Shown one piece after another: positions 23,456-34,629 of a DNA stretch of 64,000 bases. The notes beneath the pieces are model-generated. The model ran no database searches, had not been told where the DNA came from, and worked only from the letters and a program-made list of their open reading frames with translations. Source of the stretch: Hordeum vulgare subsp. vulgare (lineage: Eukaryota; Streptophyta; Magnoliopsida; Poales; Poaceae); assembly GCF_904849725.1 (NCBI RefSeq), contig NC_058520.1:536972083-537036082 (forward strand). Direction: 5' to 3'. Position 1 is the stretch's first letter. Each line of letters begins with the position of its first letter. Both the position numbers and the translations under genes were made by a program.

Positions 23456-24262
23456 TGTCGAATCACACCCCGCGTGTTTTGTCATTGAATCCTCAATACA
23501 CAAATACAAAGTCTTTAGGTTTGAGAATTTCTGGGTAAATCACCACTAATTCTTCGATGTGGTCCAGAACTCATGGAATAAACATTGTTTTGCACACAAA
23601 TCGGTGGCCTTGTCGTTTCAAAAGCTAAAGAAATTGCAATGTGACCTTAAGAATTTGAGTAGAAGTATCTCTAGGCTCGGTGTACTGATCGAGAACAAAA
23701 ATTGGGTACTTCTGCAGATCGATGGCCTACAGCATAGAAGGGTCCTCACCACCCTAGAAACAAACTTCGGAATTATCATCAAGGAACATTCGCTTAAGTT
23801 GTCGGATTACAAACAACAATATTGGAGAAAAAGGTGCACATTGAGATACTTTAAATTTGGTGATGGTAATACGAGTTTCGTTCATGTGATTGCCATGGAG
23901 AGATTCCACTTGAACTCACTTGCCTCTCTTAACATGCCAGATCACACGGTTGTGCCCGATCACGTCGACAAAGAGGCTGCTTTGTATGATGAATTATGAG
24001 AGCATCTGGGACAACCCATTGACACTAACATTAAGTTTGATATCGCCGAGATAATCTTCAAGGTGGAGAGTCAGGAGGATCTGTCCTTTTCATTCTCACG
24101 TGATGAAATAGACAAGGTGGTTTAGAAGATGTCGGAGAACCGATCACCGTGCTCAGAACAGTCCAATGGTTGCTTTTTGGAGTCTTGTTAACACATTATT
24201 AAGCATGATTTATACAAGCTATGCGACAATTTCCAAAGTGGTAACTGGATCTGGAAAGAATA

Positions 24263-24422
24263 AATGTGGGTTTCATAACAACCATCCTTAAAGTCCATTA
24301 CCCCAAGTCACCCAACGATTATCGCCCAATTACACTAGTAAAAATGTAGGTTTCATAACAACCATCCTTAAAGTCCATTACCCTAAGTCACCTAACGATT
24401 GTCACCCAATTACACTACTAAA
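24263..24422 (+). repeat. 80-bp tandem duplication inside the LINE
   Basis: Units 24263-24342 and 24343-24422 both start aatgt(g/a)ggtttcataac and differ at a few bases. The duplication adds sequence to the RT frame and lies just before the LTR insertion. Confidence 0.9.
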
Positions 24423-24641
24423 CTTATGTCTTAAGGTGATCACAAAGCTCCAGGATAACCATCTTCAAAGATTGATCCTGGAATCATGCAAAGAAACCAA
24501 TACAGATTCTCGAAGGGGAGGACTATACATGATTGTCTCGCATGGTCATTCGATTTTCTACATTAATAACATGCATCTTGCAAGGAGAGTTGTTTTCTCA
24601 AACTTGATTTCACTAAAGCCTTTGACAACATCAAGCATGCA

Positions 24642-25030
24642 CCAATGAATGTCCCAAAACTTTTTGATGATTTTTTCTGGAGCAAATAAGAAATACCGGA
24701 GCGAAGAACCATTAAAGGGGGCCACATATTGGTGCCAAGCCAACAGGGTGTGCCCACCCCTTGGGCACGTTCTCATGGCTTGGGTCCATCCCGTGGCTCC
24801 AGTCCACCTGATTCCAATGCTGAAAATCCTATAAATCCCAAAACCCTCATAAGTTAACCGAGAGCTTCCGCTCCACCACCTAAGAAAACTCATCTAGAGC
24901 CCTGTTCCAGGACCCTACCAAAGGGGGCAATCATCACCGGAGGCCATCTTCATCATCCCGACGGTATCCAAGTCAAAGAGGGAGTAGTTCACCCTCGGGG
25001 TTGAGGGTATGTACCAGTAGCTATGTGTTT

Positions 25031-25067
<37 letters not shown>

Positions 25068-26057
25068 TTCTTGAGATGCCACGATCTTGATGTATCACAT
25101 GCTTTGTTAATATAGTTTGATCGTATGGTGTTTGTCCCTTGCTTTTTTGATGTGACGAATTCATTCTTTCCCTTGATATTTTGTTATGTCGGATTGAAAA
25201 TTGGATTTGAGACCACTTGATGTTCTATTGATTCACATCATATATGTGGTACTCGTGGATACCCGTGGTGACAATGGGGTGTTCTATTGATTCACATCAC
25301 ATATGCGGTACTCAACTTGTGGATTCCCATGGTGGCAACAGGGTAATCTACGCATATGGGTTAATACACGTTCGTGTTCTACTTTCTCCTATAAAAATCT
25401 TGGAGTAGTCTTTGAAGTTCTTTCTGTTGGGTACATTAGGGTTGCTTGATGTGTATCATTGGTGTTGTTTTAGTACAAACTCTAGGGTTGTTTGTGACAC
25501 TTATAGGAATATCTCAATAGATTGATCGGAAACAATATGTTTGAGGTGGTTCTACTACGTACAACAATTTTATCTTATGTTCTCTGCTAGATATGAACTT
25601 CGGAGTGATTCTTTGTCGCACATTGAGGGATGATCATATGATTCTATTATGTTAGCACTGTTGAGAGATTGCACTAGTGAAAGTATGAACCCTATGCCTT
25701 ATTTCCAAGCATTGCAATATTGGTTATCCTCACTTTTACTACTTGATACCTTGCTGTTTTTATATTTTCAGATTACAAAAACCTATATCTACCATCCATA
25801 TTGCACTTCTATCACCATCTCTTCGCCAAACTAGTGCACCTATACAATTTACCATTGTATTCGGTGTGTTGGGGACACAAGAGATTTCTTGTATTTTATT
25901 GTAGGGTTGTTTGAAAGAGACCATCTTCATCCGACACCTCCCATGGATTAATAAACCTTAGGCCATCAACTTGAGGGGAATTTGCTACTATCCTACAAAA
26001 CTTTGCGCTTGGAGGCCCAACAGAGTCTAGAATAATAAAGTTGTGTAGTAGACATCA
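24642..26057 (+). mobile_element. 5'-truncated Gypsy LTR (Fatima-like) inside the LINE
   Basis: The right end reads tgtgtagtagacatca after ggaggcccaacagagtc. It is the same LTR as 43160-44667, sharing aacttgtggattc, caaaacctatatctac and cctcccatggattaataaac in order. The start is cut inside the LTR (first shared bases actttttgatgattttttc). It contains a (CT)n microsatellite and no coding sequence. The 61-codon frame at 25649-25834 is LTR sequence. Confidence 0.75.
25033..25064 (+). repeat. (CT)n microsatellite
   Basis: About 16 CT units lie within the LTR. The related LTR at 43160-44667 has a shorter run at 43647-43664. Confidence 0.95.
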
Positions 26058-27360
26058 TGGCGATGTGCGTTACACGGACCCCTATCCCCATTAATATTCA
26101 TTCTCGCGGACAATCTCCTGCAGACGGTGATAAATGACGCATTTGCCAAATGATTGATCTCTCGGCCAAAATCCACGAGATGCCAGGACTACCCCATGGT
26201 TTAGTATGTGTATGATACGCTAGTCGTCATGCCAACCTGCCCAACACAAGTTCAGTGCATTAAGTGCAATCTCTTGATATTTGCTGAATCGATTGGACTC
26301 TAGATTTACTTTCATAAGTAAACATTGATTCCCATCAACATGAACCAACAGGATGCGAACCATATTCTCGGTATCTTTGGGGTGCACGGTGGGGGTGATG
26401 TCCTTCACATATTTTGATTTGTCGGTTGACACGACCCGTTCCAGTGTTGTTAATCTTATGGTTGTGGTGGTCTCGATGAAACAACGCCTCGCTGCCACCT
26501 CCCGCCTGCTTCCATTTGGGGAAAAACTAACCATTGTCCAACTCGGTGTATACCTCACTTTCGATCTATGCAATGTGTATGCTTAGACTGCCTCCCATGA
26601 TCGTGGAATACATTGACAAACTTACGAGAACATGCGGGTGGAGGAACAAGACTGGCGATGGTGTCAAGTTGAATTATCTTGTTGCGTGGAACCTCATCTA
26701 TCGCTCGATGGACATGGGTGGTGTAGAAGGATTGGATCTTAAAACACAAAACCATGGATTACTACTAAAGCATCTACACAACTGATTAGTTCCTTTGGTG
26801 ATCCAAAAATTGAGCAATAAGGATTGGCACCCTTTTCCCCAGAGGTGACCCTAAGTTATCAAACACACGAGAGGAATGTGCCCTTTAAGCTAGGGTTTCA
26901 AAGAAGCTTTTGCTAGAAAATTAAATTCCAGCTTTTGGCCCGTTCATAAATCAAGTTGATGCTGAAAACACTTATACTAAAAACTAGGCACATTTTTTGT
27001 GTTACAACCATATAATTGTGTTGGGATCATCATGATCTTAATTTGTGCTTTGGAAGTTATCCATCAAGATGTGCTTGCTACATATCAAAGTGAGGGATGT
27101 GTCCAAATTATGTATTGACCAAAACGTGTCCTGCATCAAGAGACGGTTATCCAACCAAAGGCCTTATCCTTTGCGCGGGGTTGTGTCGGTAATTAAGATA
27201 GCAATATTTAGACAAAGGCATTGGGCTTTAAATAACTACTCCTCTTGAATCCCCAAGTATAGGATATGTATTAGCGTACTAAAGCATTCGGTCATCGGTG
27301 TTTAGAATAACACTTCATGGTCTCCCTGCCCTTAGCCTCTCCATGACTCTCTGTCTCCAT

Positions 27361-27870
27361 GATCCTGGGTACCTGTTAGGATGAAGAACGCGAACGAGAC
27401 AAGAGACAACTACGGAACAATCCTATGTTACACATAGGCGATGTTAATATAAAGTACTTCCTTTGATCCCCTAACAAATACATCAGGTTACAAGGCTCTT
27501 GCCTAAACCCATGACCTTACCGAACTACTCACACATGGAGATTAGATCACATGAAGAACTCATCGAACACCACATCATGAAGATCGATTGATCGATAATA
27601 TGTGTTACAATGGTTGTCTGTGTTTTACACGAATACAAGTATGACTACATTGCTGAGAACTATGGTGGTGGTGAAGGTTGTGTCTATGGAGATGGGAAAA
27701 AGGTGGTGGATAGGGTTGGTGTAGATGGGAAATGTGAAGAGTGGCTTGTTCGGCGGTATTCTGCGATGTTTTGTTGCTCCTTTCGCATCTGGCTCTTTAT
27801 AAAGGTTGTTCAGGTGGATGACGCGCCTCTGTTAGTAGTCCATACTTGATAAGGTGCCACCATGGAGCAC
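27361..27870 (-). mobile_element. Possible 5' LTR of an unassigned LTR element
   Basis: Plus-strand TGTTAGGATGAAGAACG at 27374 begins an LTR-like stretch. Just before it, 27361-27373 reads on the minus strand GGTACCCAGGATC, similar to a Met-tRNA primer-binding site. This would be the 5' LTR of a minus-strand element whose interior is lost against the LINE. The right boundary and family are uncertain. Confidence 0.35.
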
Positions 27871-27884
27871 GTGCGGTGATGCTG

Positions 27885-28004
27885 GTGATCCACGTTGGGT
27901 TTTTCGGGAAGAGGAACGGGTGAAGTACCACATTGTAGGTAAGTATTTCCCTTAGTAGAGAACCAAGGTTTATCGAACCAATAAGAGTAACAACTATTGT
28001 AGAA
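27885..28004 (-). mobile_element. 120-bp fragment of a Sabrina/WHAM-like Gypsy LTR
   Basis: The fragment starts TGATCCACGTTGGG and contains gtaagtatttcccttagt and ttatcgaaccaata, as in the start of the reversed LTR at 15275. It is cut at 28005 by the second Copia element. The remainder is not found at the other end of that Copia. Confidence 0.65.
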
Positions 28005-28407
28005 CATCACATGGGAAACAAAAAAATTCTTACGTTCACCAAGATCAATCTATGGATGTCAAGGGCTACAAGAGAGGGATTGCTTATGCATACCCTTGTA
28101 GATCGCTAAGCGGAAGCGTTAACAAATGGGGTTGATGTAGTCGAACGTCTTCACGATCCAATCACGATCCGTCCCGCGAGCCATCACGAGCGTCCCGATT
28201 AAGTGTCGAACGGACGACACCTCCGTGTTCACCACACGTATGGCTCGATGGCGCCTTCACCTCCTTGACCCAGCCAGCGATGGTGAAATAGTAGCTTGAG
28301 TTTTCCGGTAGCACGACGGTGTGGTGGCGGTGATGTTGGAGCTGTCCCGGGAGGGCTTCGCCATGCGGTGCCGTGACAGAATGAGAGAGATGAACTACGA
28401 GAGACAA

Positions 28408-28458
<51 letters not shown>

Positions 28459-29804
28459 GGCAGCGTCGTGGCTATTTTCAGGTGCAGCTACCCTCCCTCT
28501 CCTCTAGTATATATGGGAGGGAGGGAGGAGGGGTGGTGCCCTAGGGTTTCCCCTTGGGTGGGGCGGCGGCCACCTATGTGGCTTGGCCCCCAAGCTAGGT
28601 GGGGCGGTGGCCACATCTGGGCCAGCCCACCTCCTTGGCCGCATGGGCCTTAGGTGGGAGGGACGGCCAACCCACTAGGGGCTGGTGCGCCACCTCTCAC
28701 AGCCCATGGGGCCCTCCGAGGCAGGTGGGCTAGTGGGCCCTCCCGGTGGACCCCCGGAACTCTTCTGAAACCTCCTTCACAAAACTGGTAACCTTCTGAA
28801 ACTCGAATATCTACTTCCCATATATCAATATTCACCTCTGACCATTCCGAAGCTCTTTGTCATGTCCAGAATCTCATCCGGGACTTCGAACAACCTTCGA
28901 TCGCCAACACAATTACTCAACTATATTTATATCATCACGAAATGTTAAGTGTGCACACCCTGCGGGTTCGAGAACTATGTAGACATGACCGAGACACCTC
29001 TACGGTCAATAACCAATAGCAGGACCTAGATGTCCATATTGGTTCCTACATATTCTATGATGATATATATCAGTCGAACCACAATGTCAAGGATTCAGCT
29101 AATCTCGTACGCAACTCCTTTGTCCATCAGTATGTTACTTGCCCGAGATTCGATCGCCGGTATCTCCATACCTAGTTGAATCTCGTTACGAGCAAGTCTC
29201 TTTACTCATTTCGTAATACAAGATCCCGTGACTAACTCCTGAGTCACATTACTTGCAAGATTATTGTGATGTTGTATTACCGAGTGGGCCCCAGATACCT
29301 CTCCGTCATACGGAGTGACAAATCCCGGTCTTGATCGATGCCAACTCAACAGACGCCCTCGGAGATACCTGTAGAGCATCTTTTTAATCACCCAGCTACG
29401 TTGTAGCCTTTGATACATACAAGGCATTCCTCGTGTGTTAGTGAGTTGCATGATATCATGGTCATAGGAAGAGATACATTGACATGCAGAAACCAATAGC
29501 AGTAAAATTGATACGATCAAATGTTATGCTTACGGTTTGGGTCTTCTCCATCACATCATTCTCCTAATGATGTGACCACGTTATCAAATGACAACTCCTA
29601 TCTATGGTTAGGAAACCTTAGCCATCTTTGATCAACGAGCTAGACCAGTATAGGTTTACAAGGCACACTTTGTTGTCTATGTATCCACACATGTATTTGA
29701 GTTTCTTATCAATACAATTATAGCATGGATAATAAATGATTATCATGAACAAGGAAATATAATAATGACCACTTTATTATTGCCTCTAGGGCATACTTCC
29801 AATA
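28005..29804 (-). repeat. 3' LTR of the second Copia element
   Basis: About 1800 bp, from tattgtagaacatcac to gggcatacttccaata. Both terminal dinucleotides have drifted from TG/CA. It shows the same landmarks as the LTRs of the first element but clearly more divergence. It contains a (GA)n run. Confidence 0.85.
28408..28454 (+). repeat. (GA)n microsatellite
   Basis: An almost pure GA run lies within the Copia LTR; the 110-codon frame over it (28321-28653) is an artefact of the run. Confidence 0.95.
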
Positions 29805-29836
29805 GTCTCCCACTTGCACTAGTCAATAATCTAGTA

Positions 29837-30595
29837 TTACAAGGTAATGAATCTAACACCCATAGAGTTCTGGTGTTGATCATGTTTTGCTTGTGGAACA
29901 GGTTTAGTCAATGGATCTCCAACATTCAGATCCGTATGTACTTTGCAAATGTTTATTTCCTCCTCCTTGACATAATCGCGGATGAAATTGAAGCGGCACT
30001 TTCGCTGTCTCGTGCTTCTGTGAAACCTTGATTCCTTGGATAGAGCAATGGCACCAGTGCTGTCATAAAATAGGCGCATTGGATCCAGTGCACTCTGCAC
30101 AACTCCAAGATCTATCATGAACTCGTTCATCCACACACCTTCCTTCGTTGCTTCCGAAGCAGCTATGTATTTCGCTTCACATGTAGAATCAGCTACCATG
30201 CTTTGCTTGGAACTGCACCAGCTTACCACTCCACCATTTATAATAAATACGTATCCGGAGTGAGACTTAGAGTCATCCGGATCACTGTCAAAGCTAGCAT
30301 TGATGTAACCCTTTACGACGAGCTCTTGATCACCTCCATAAACGAGAAACATCTCCTTAGTCCTTTTCAGGTAGTTAAGGATATTCTTTAATGTTGTCCA
30401 GTGTTCCACTCCTGGATCACTTTGAAACCTTGCGACCATACTTATGGCACGGCTGACATCTGGTCTTGTGCATAACATCACATACATTATAGAGCCTATG
30501 GCTGAAGCATAGGGGATGACACTCATCTTCTCTCTATCCTCTAGAGTCACTGGGCATTGAGTCTTACTCAACTTCACCCCTTGTAGGACAGGCAA
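29837..30595 (-). pseudogene. Copia pol: end of RT and RNase H
   Basis: The 252-codon frame covers the end of RT (IGSIMYVMLCTRPDVSRAIS near residues 33-52) and RNase H (SHSGYVFIINGGVVSW, KQSMVADSTCEAKYIAASEA near residues 112-150). The C-terminus DYVKEEEINICKVHT is typical of Copia RNase H ends. In the first catalytic site the expected Asp of DAS is Asn (YINASFD), so RNase H activity is doubtful. In the family it removes RNA from RNA-DNA hybrids during reverse transcription. The frame is open at its start only because of an upstream stop; the rest of RT (30600-31850) is broken. Confidence 0.85.
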
Positions 30596-31853
30596 GAGTC
30601 CCTTTTAGACTCATCCATTTTGAACTTCTTCAAAACCTTGTCAAGGTATGTACTTTGTGAAAGTCCTATTAAGCTTCTTGATCTATCTCTATAGATCTTG
30701 ATGCCTAATACGTAAGCAGCTTATCCGAGGTCTTCCATTGAAAAACTCTTACTCAAATATATCTTCACGCTTTCCAAAAGTTATGTATTGTTTCCAATCA
30801 GCAATATATCATCGACATATAATATTAGAAATGTTATAGAGCTCCCACTCACTTTCTTGTAAATACAAGATTTACCATAAACTTGTATAAACACAAACGT
30901 TTTGATCACCTCATCAAACCGAAGATTCCAACTCTGAGATGCCTGCACCAATCCATAAATGGATCGCTGTAACTTACATACTTTGTCAGCATTCTATGGA
31001 TTGACAAAACCTTCCGATTGCATCATATACAACTCTTTCTTAAGGAAACCATTAAGGAACGTTGTTTCGACATCCATCTACCAAATTTCATAATCAAAAA
31101 ATGCAGCTATTGCTAACATGATTCTGATGGACTTAAGCATCGCTATGGGCAAGAAAGTCTCATCGTAGTCAACTCTCTGAACTTGTGAAAACCCCTTTGC
31201 CACAAGTCCAGCTTTATTGACGGTTACATTACCGTCTGCGTTCGTCTTCCTCTTAAAGATCCATTTGTTCTAAATAGCCTTTCGACCTTTAGGTGATACT
31301 TCTAAAGTCCACACTTTATTTTCATACATGGATCCCATCTCGGATTTCATGGCCTCTAATCATTTATCGGAATCCAGGCCCACCGTCGGTTCTCCATAGC
31401 TCATAGGTTCATTGTTGTCCAACAACATGACCTCTAAGATAGAATTAGCGTACCACATAGGAGCGGTATGTGTCATTGTTGACTTACAAGGTTCGATAGT
31501 TACTTGATATAAAGCTTCATGATCACCATCATTAGCTTACTCTTCAACTAATGTAGTTGCCACATGAACATCTTTGGGTGCCGTGCTATCCTATGTTTGA
31601 AGTGACGGTTCAGTAAGCTCATCAAGTTCTATCTTCCTCCCACTCAATTCTTTCAAGAGAAACTCTTTCTCGAGAAAGGATCTGTTCTTAGCAATAAACA
31701 CTTTGCCCTTAGATATGAGATAGTAGGTGTACCCAACTGTTTCCTTTGGGTATCCTATGAAGACCATTTATCCGCTTTGGGTTTGAGCCTATGAGGCTGA
31801 AGCCTTTTGACATAAGCATCGTAGCTCCAGACTTTAAAAAACGTCAACTTAGG

Positions 31854-32093
31854 TTACTTGCTAGACCATAATTCATACAATGTCGTCTCAATGGATTTAG
31901 ATGGATCCCTATTTAAAGTGAATGCAGTTGTCTCTAATGCATAGCCCCAAAATGATAGTGGAAAATCGGTAAGAGGCATCATAGAATGCACCATATCCAA
32001 TAAAGTACGATTATGATGTTTGGACACACCATTACGTTGTGGTGTTCCAGGCGGCGTGAGGTGTGAAACAATTCCACATTGTGTTAAGTGCAT
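31854..32093 (-). pseudogene. Copia pol: integrase catalytic core remnant
   Basis: The frame reads LTPPGTPQRNGVS followed by KHHNRTLLDMV and FPLSFWGYALET. In Copia integrases the residue after NGVS is the catalytic Glu of the DDE triad; here it is Lys. The change fits a single G-to-A transition. The 80-codon frame is isolated by stops on both sides. Confidence 0.8.
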
Positions 32094-32290
32094 GCCAAAC
32101 TCATAACTCAGATATTATCCTCTTAATCATATCGCAGGAATTTAATCTTCTTGTTACAATGATTCTCAACTTCACTCTAAAACTGCTTGAACTGTTCAAA
32201 CATTTCAGACTTGTGCTTCATCAAGTAAATATACCCATATCTACTAAAATCATCGATGAAGGTGAGAAAGTAACGATATCCACCGCACAC

Positions 32291-32506
32291 TTAAATGCTC
32301 ATTGCACTGCACACATCAGCATGTGTGATCTCCAACAAGTCACTTGCCCATTCCATTGTACCGTAAAAGGGGGTTTTAGTTATCTTGCCCATGACGCATG
32401 GTTCACATGTGTCAAGTGATTCAAAATCAAGTGACTCGAAAAGTCCATCAGCATGGAGCTTCTTCATGCGTTTTACACCAATATGACCTAAGCGGCAATG
32501 CCACAA
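32291..32506 (-). pseudogene. Copia pol: GAG-pre-integrase zinc-binding domain
   Basis: The frame reads MWHCRLGHIGVKRMKKL then DTCEPCVMGKITKTPF. The H-H-C-C zinc ligands (HCRLGH and CEPC) are kept. This domain precedes the integrase core in Copia polyproteins. The following segment turns to THADVCSAMSI and stops. Confidence 0.8.
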
Positions 32507-32659
32507 GAAAGTGGTGCTATCATTATTAACTCTACATCTTTTGCATCAATCTTATAAATATGTATCATCACTATCAGGATTCAACAAGGATAAACCATTC
32601 ACATTGGGTGCATGACCATAAAAGACATTACTCATATAAATTAAACAACCATTATTCTG

Positions 32660-32950
32660 TTATTTAAACAGGTAACCGTCTCGCATTACACAACATCCAG
32701 ATATAATGTTCATGCTCAACGCAGACACCAAATAACAATTATTTAAGTTCATCACTAATCCCAATGGTAATCGAAGAGAGAGCGTGCCGACGATGATCAC
32801 ATCAACCTTGGAACCATTTCCCATGTGCATCGTCACTTCGTCCTTTGTCAGCCTCCATTTACTCCGTAGTTCCTTTTTCGAGTTACAAATATGAGCAATC
32901 GAACCGGTGTCAAATACCCATGCACTACTACGAGAGCTAGAAAGGTACAC
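32660..32950 (-). pseudogene. Copia pol: aspartic protease region
   Basis: The frame reads AWVFDTGSIAHIC, the active-site DTGS of the retrotransposon protease, then LSMNIISGCC. The family cleaves the Gag-Pol polyprotein. The frame is separated from gag by a stop in the zinc knuckle and from integrase by further stops. Confidence 0.8.
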
Positions 32951-33019
32951 ATCAATAACATGTATATCATATTTACCTTTGTTGACATTGCCAACCTTCT
33001 TATCAGCCAGATACTTGGG

Positions 33020-33361
33020 GCAGTTCCACTTCTAGTGGCCAGTTCCCTTGCAATAAAAGCACTCAGTCTCAAGCTTGGGTCCAGCCTTGGGTTTCTTCAC
33101 AGGAGCGGCAACTTCTTTGTTGTTCTTCTTGAAGTTACCCTTCTTACCCTTGCCCTTCTTGAAACTAGTAGTTTTATTCACCATCAACACTTGATGCTCC
33201 GTCTTGACTTCTACTTCCGTGACTTTCAACATCGCGAATATCTCAGAGATGGACTTGTTCATCCCTTGCATATTATAGTTCGTCACGAAGCTCTTGTAGC
33301 TAGATGGCAGTGAATGAAGTACTCTATCAATGACCATCTTAGGCGGAATCTCAACTCCCAC
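33020..33361 (-). pseudogene. Copia gag: C-terminal part with broken zinc knuckle
   Basis: The frame reads VIDRVLHSLPSSYKSFVTNY, a Lys-rich stretch, then the CCHC knuckle CFYCKGTGH, followed by a stop and KWNCPKYL. The Trp expected after GTGH is TAG, cutting the knuckle before its last Cys. Further N-terminal gag (33362-33900) has stops. Confidence 0.85.
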
Positions 33362-34629
33362 CTAAGTCAAACAGTTGTAGTACCCCGCCATCCTGAGTAT
33401 CCGCTCACTGATCGAACTGTTCTCTTCCATTTTCCAGGTAAAGAATTTGTTGGAGGTCCCATACCTCTCGATCTGGGCATTTTCTTGAAAAACAAAGTTA
33501 AACTCCTCGAACATATCCTATGCTTCATGATGTTCAAAACACCTTCGAAGTCCCGGTTCTAAACCATACATCATGGCACAGTGAACTATCGAGTAGTCAT
33601 TAGCATGTGCCTACCAGACGTTCACAACGTCCACAAACGATAGTGGAGGGGGCATCACACCAAGAAGCGCATCAAGGACATAAGCCTTTTGCATAGCCGT
33701 GAGGATAGGCCTCAGATCTATGGACCGAGTCTACAAAGTTAATTCCATCATATTTCAACTTAGATTTCTCTAGGAACGCAATAAAATTTAGGGGAGCTAC
33801 TACACAAGCCATTGACCTACAACATAATTTGCAAAGATAACTTAGACTATTGTTCATGATAATAAGTTCAATTAATCATATAACTTAAGAACTCCCACTC
33901 AAATCAACATCCCTCAGGTTGTCTGAGTGTAACACGATCCAAATCCACCAACCCAAGCCCGATGTTCACGTGAGATGAGGTGGTGTCAATGGTGAATAAC
34001 TCCATGTTGATCATATCTCATATATGACTCATGTTTAACCTTTCACTCTCTTGTGTTCTGAGGCCATGTCTATACATGTTAGGTTCGTCAAGTTTAACCC
34101 AAGTGTTATGCGTCTGCAAAACTAGCTTACACTCGTTGTATACGAACGTAGAGTCTGTCGCACCCGATCATCATGTGGTGTCTCAAAACGATGAACCCTC
34201 GCAACGGTGCACACTTGGGGAGAACACAATTTTATCTTGAAATTTTAGTGAGGGATGATCTTATAATGCTACCATCGTCCTAAGAAAAATAAGATGAACA
34301 AAAAGGATTAACATCACATGTAAATCATATAAGTGACATGATATGGCCATCATCATCTTGTGCTTTTTATCTCCACCTCCAAAGCACCGGCATGATCTCC
34401 ATCGTCACCGGCATAACACCATGATCTCCTCATCATGAAATCCATCATCGTGTCGCCATTGGGTTACTGCGCCAACTATGCTTCTACAACTATTGCTAAC
34501 TCATAGCAATAAAGTAAAGCAAAAAAGGCACAAATTAATTAAAGACAACCCTATGGCTTGTGTCGGCTTCCTTACTCACCGACATGCAAGTCGTGATAAT
34601 CTATACAAAACATGATCATCCCATACATC

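Larger units (their letters stand above)
23456..27260 (+). pseudogene. LINE ORF2 (endonuclease-RT linker, RT, C-terminal part), split by an LTR
   Basis: The plus strand reads FRFENFWVNHH near 23518, RYFKFGDGNTSF near 23850 in the 146-codon frame 23559-23999, and LDFTKAFDNIKHA at about 24600, the typical plant LINE path into reverse transcriptase. An LTR fragment fills 24642-26057. The RT resumes with PLSPLIFILADNLLQ (about 26080) and the catalytic box YVYD at about 26205 where YADD is expected. It then runs to the C-terminal region (CGWRNKTGDG, NYLVAWN, 26600-26790). About 60 residues of RT are missing at the LTR. Many stops occur. It once copied LINE RNA into DNA at a nick; this copy is dead. 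Confidence 0.8.
28005..34629 (-). mobile_element. Second Copia element (Angela/WIS/BARE-like), 5' truncated
   Basis: The 3' LTR (28005-29804) is followed by a polypurine tract and an interior of about 4.8 kb on the minus strand. The interior ends at 34629, which corresponds to about position 11910 of the first Copia, so the last part of the leader, the primer-binding site and the whole 5' LTR are missing. The break coincides with the 3' LTR of the next element at 34630. Coding frames are longer than in the first copy but carry stops and changed catalytic residues. Confidence 0.85.

Noticed and set aside
26220..26573. 117-codon minus-strand frame
   Set aside because: It is the antisense shadow of LINE reverse transcriptase read on the plus strand.
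28321..28653. 110-codon frame with long Arg/Glu run
   Set aside because: It is a translated GA microsatellite within a Copia LTR.
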